Shown: in pieces, positions 62,389 to 64,000 of the stretch
How the letters are laid out: every line of letters starts with the position of its first letter
Numbering within the stretch: the first letter of the stretch is position 1
NCBI RefSeq assembly: GCF_018070075.1
Contig: NZ_JAGPXE010000004.1
Location: 434,001-498,000 of the forward strand
Origin: Saccharopolyspora endophytica
Lineage (GTDB): Bacteria > Actinomycetota > Actinomycetes > Mycobacteriales > Pseudonocardiaceae
Length of the DNA: 64,000 bases
Direction of reading: 5' to 3'
The notes under the pieces: generated by a model
Seen by the model: the letters and a program-made list of their open reading frames with translations, nothing else
Database searches by the model: none
Told to the model about the DNA's origin: nothing
Program-made: the position numbers and the translations under genes

Positions 62389-63569
62389 GCAAGCGCGCTG
62401 TGGTCATCGTCCTCGCGACGGCGATGCTGATCACCGGCGGTGCGTGGTGGGCCGTCTCGCTGGCCGCCCGCACCTCCGTGACCGCCCACTTCGGCGCCAC
62501 CGTCGGGTTGTTCCCCGGCTCGGACGTGCGCGTGCTGGGCATGCGGGTCGGTTCGGTGACCGAGGTCGTCCCCGAGGGGACCAAGGTGCGGGTCGAGATG
62601 CGCATCGACGACGGCACGCCGATCCCGGCCGACGCCAAGGCCGTCGCGGTCGCGCCGAGCCTGGTCAGCGACCGGTACGTGCAGTTCACTCCGGTCTACG
62701 AGGGCGGACCGGAACTGGCCGACGGCGCCGTGATCCCGCGCGAGCGGACGGCGACGCCGCTGGAGCTCGACGAGATCAACCGCAACACCGACCGCACGAT
62801 GCGGATGCTGGGACCGGACGGGGCGAACGAGCAGGGCGCGTTGTCGGACTTCCTCGACGTCCAGGCCGCCAACCTGGGCGGGCACGGCGCGGAGCTCAAC
62901 GACATGCTGCACCGGCTGAGCCAGGCGACGACCACGCTGTCGGGGTCCAAGGAGGACATGTTCGCCACCGTCGACAACCTGCAGCTGTTCAACCGCACGC
63001 TCGCCGACAGCGACCAGCAGGTGCGCCGGTTCAACACCCAGCTGTCCGACACCGCCGCGTTCCTGGCCGCCGAACGCGGCGAACTCGGCGCGGCGCTGCG
63101 GGAACTCGGGCCCGCGCTGTCGGAGACCGCCGGGTTCATCCGCGACAACCGCGCCGTGCTGCGGACGAACGTCGACCACCTCCAGGCGGTGACGCAGGTG
63201 CTCGTCGACCAGAAGGCGGCGCTGGAGGAGGTCACCGACCTCGCACCGCTGGGGCTGTCGAACCTCGCCAACACCTACGACGCCTCCACCGGCTCCACCC
63301 GCACCCGCGGCAACATCAACGAGCTGACCCACCCGCCGATCGTCCTCGTCTGCAAGCTGCTGCGGCAGTCGCCCCCGGACCGCCCGGTGCCGCCCGTGCT
63401 CGCCGACGCCTGCAAGCGCATCGAACCGGTCGTCACCGGAGCGGTCCCGCTGCCCTCCCCGGCCGAGGCGATCACCTCGCTGGAGCACGGGCGCGCACCG
63501 GACATCCCGCTCCCGCTGGTCGACGCCCTGCGCGACACCGGAACGCCGCATCCGGGAGGTGGTCGCTGA
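62385..63569 (+). CDS. mceD: Mce-family protein, MceD
   Basis: 394 residues from ATG 62385, overlapping the mceC stop. Helix AVVIVLATAMLITGGAWWAV, MCE domain with VGLFPGSDVRVLGMRVGSVT and VSDRYVQFTP, then helical region and a tail with VCKLLRQSPPDRP. No FadE or other insertion interrupts the order. Confidence 0.93.
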   Translation: MSKRAVVIVLATAMLITGGAWWAVSLAARTSVTAHFGATVGLFPGSDVRVLGMRVGSVTEVVPEGTKVRVEMRIDDGTPIPADAKAVAVAPSLVSDRYVQFTPVYEGGPELADGAVIPRERTATPLELDEINRNTDRTMRMLGPDGANEQGALSDFLDVQAANLGGHGAELNDMLHRLSQATTTLSGSKEDMFATVDNLQLFNRTLADSDQQVRRFNTQLSDTAAFLAAERGELGAALRELGPALSETAGFIRDNRAVLRTNVDHLQAVTQVLVDQKAALEEVTDLAPLGLSNLANTYDASTGSTRTRGNINELTHPPIVLVCKLLRQSPPDRPVPPVLADACKRIEPVVTGAVPLPSPAEAITSLEHGRAPDIPLPLVDALRDTGTPHPGGGR

Positions 63570-64000
63570 TGCGGATCGCGATGGCGCTGCTGAGCTTCCT
63601 GCTGGTCGCCGGATGCGGCCAGCACGGGTTCACCGGCCTGTACAACGCGCCGCTGCCCGGCGGCGCCGACCTCGGCGACGACCCGTACCGGGTCACCGCG
63701 CAGCTCGCCGACGTGCTGGACCTGGTGCCGCAGGCCAGCGTGAAGGTCAACGACGTCGCCGTCGGCCGCGTCTCCGGCATCCGGCTCGCCCCGGACGGCT
63801 GGACCGCCGAGGTCACCCTGGAGATCAACCGCGACGTGCGGCTGCCGGCGAGCGCCATCGCCCAGCTGCGCCAGTCCAGCCTCCTCGGCGAGAAGTACGT
63901 CCAGCTCGACGGTTCCGCGACGGAGGGGCAAGCGCTGCTGTCCGACGGCGACCGCATCCCGCTGTCGCGCACGAACCGGCACCCGCAGGTCGAGGAGGTG
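63569..64000 (+). CDS. mceE: Mce-family lipoprotein, MceE (3' end beyond window)
   Basis: 144 residues visible. ATG 63569 overlaps the mceD stop by one base. Signal sequence RIAMALLSFLLVAGC ends in a lipobox with Cys16, so this is the lipoprotein subunit (LprK-like), the usual fifth gene. MCE domain begins YRVTAQLADVLDLVPQASVK with SSLLGEKYVQLDG. Confidence 0.92.
   Translation, partial: MRIAMALLSFLLVAGCGQHGFTGLYNAPLPGGADLGDDPYRVTAQLADVLDLVPQASVKVNDVAVGRVSGIRLAPDGWTAEVTLEINRDVRLPASAIAQLRQSSLLGEKYVQLDGSATEGQALLSDGDRIPLSRTNRHPQVEEV

Noticed and set aside
1..64000. rRNA, tRNA, origin of replication, prophage or biosynthetic megasynthase
   Set aside because: Looked for T-loop signatures, DnaA-box clusters, phage structural genes and PKS/NRPS motifs; none were recognised by eye.

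Overview
The window is high-GC (about 70%) actinobacterial DNA, with many GTG and TTG starts and genes packed with 1-4 bp overlaps. The gene set (mycobacterial-type dcw cluster, clgR-pspA-pspM, Pup, WhiB3-like regulator, mce operon, meso-DAP type MurE) suggests the order Pseudonocardiales. A Saccharopolyspora-like genome fits, but the genus is an inference.

Layout. (1) 1-25.8 kb, almost all on the minus strand: the division and cell-wall (dcw) cluster in the order mraZ-rsmH-ftsL-ftsI // murE-murF-mraY-murD-ftsW-murG-murC-ftsQ // ftsZ. The usually compact cluster is opened at two places. Between ftsI and murE lie a secreted CHAP-like protein, a sugar-acid-type dehydratase and an MFS carrier. 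Between ftsQ and ftsZ lie a bacterial nitric oxide synthase, a decayed IS605-family TnpB element, the 3' stump of a sugar ABC permease, a WYL regulator and an atypical SDR. (2) 26.2-30.8 kb: moxR-DUF58-transglutaminase operon. (3) 30.9-35.5 kb: DUF3040 protein, methyltransferase, ParA-like ATPase, Nei-type DNA glycosylase and a nucleobase permease. (4) 35.6-46.8 kb: envelope-stress and division locus pspM-pspA-clgR-cinA-pgsA-rimO and ftsK. A tandem pair of ArgA-like acetyltransferases, a secreted phospholipase A2 and a BNR/sialidase-like protein sit between rimO and ftsK. (5) 46.9-57 kb: acyltransferase, secreted peptidase, a TetR/SDR/saccharopine-dehydrogenase-like catabolic unit, an unusual Pup protein, a WhiB3-like regulator, a partner-switching module (anti-sigma kinase, STAS, GAF-PP2C) and two esterase-type hydrolases. 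(6) 57.4-64 kb: yrbE-yrbE-mceA to mceE, the start of an MCE lipid import operon that runs off the right edge.

Regulatory and repeat content is rich. There is a textbook triple MraZ box upstream of mraZ, a paired TetR operator, a CRP-like palindrome, an iron-box-like sequence on the start of an acetyltransferase gene, several strong intrinsic terminators, and at least six genes with a TANNNT box 6-8 nt before the start codon, as expected for leaderless mRNAs.

The least explained elements are intergenic palindrome families. Two arrays (3451-3570 and 34070-34133) share one architecture, a 16-bp palindrome plus an 8-bp spacer, with different palindrome cores. A 60-bp element made of two 22-bp palindromes occurs at 18064-18123 and, inverted, at 42617-42676. 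No complete new defence or biosynthetic system was seen. The best candidates for novelty are these palindrome arrays, the Pup variant ending NGQ, and nitric oxide synthase placed inside the division operon.
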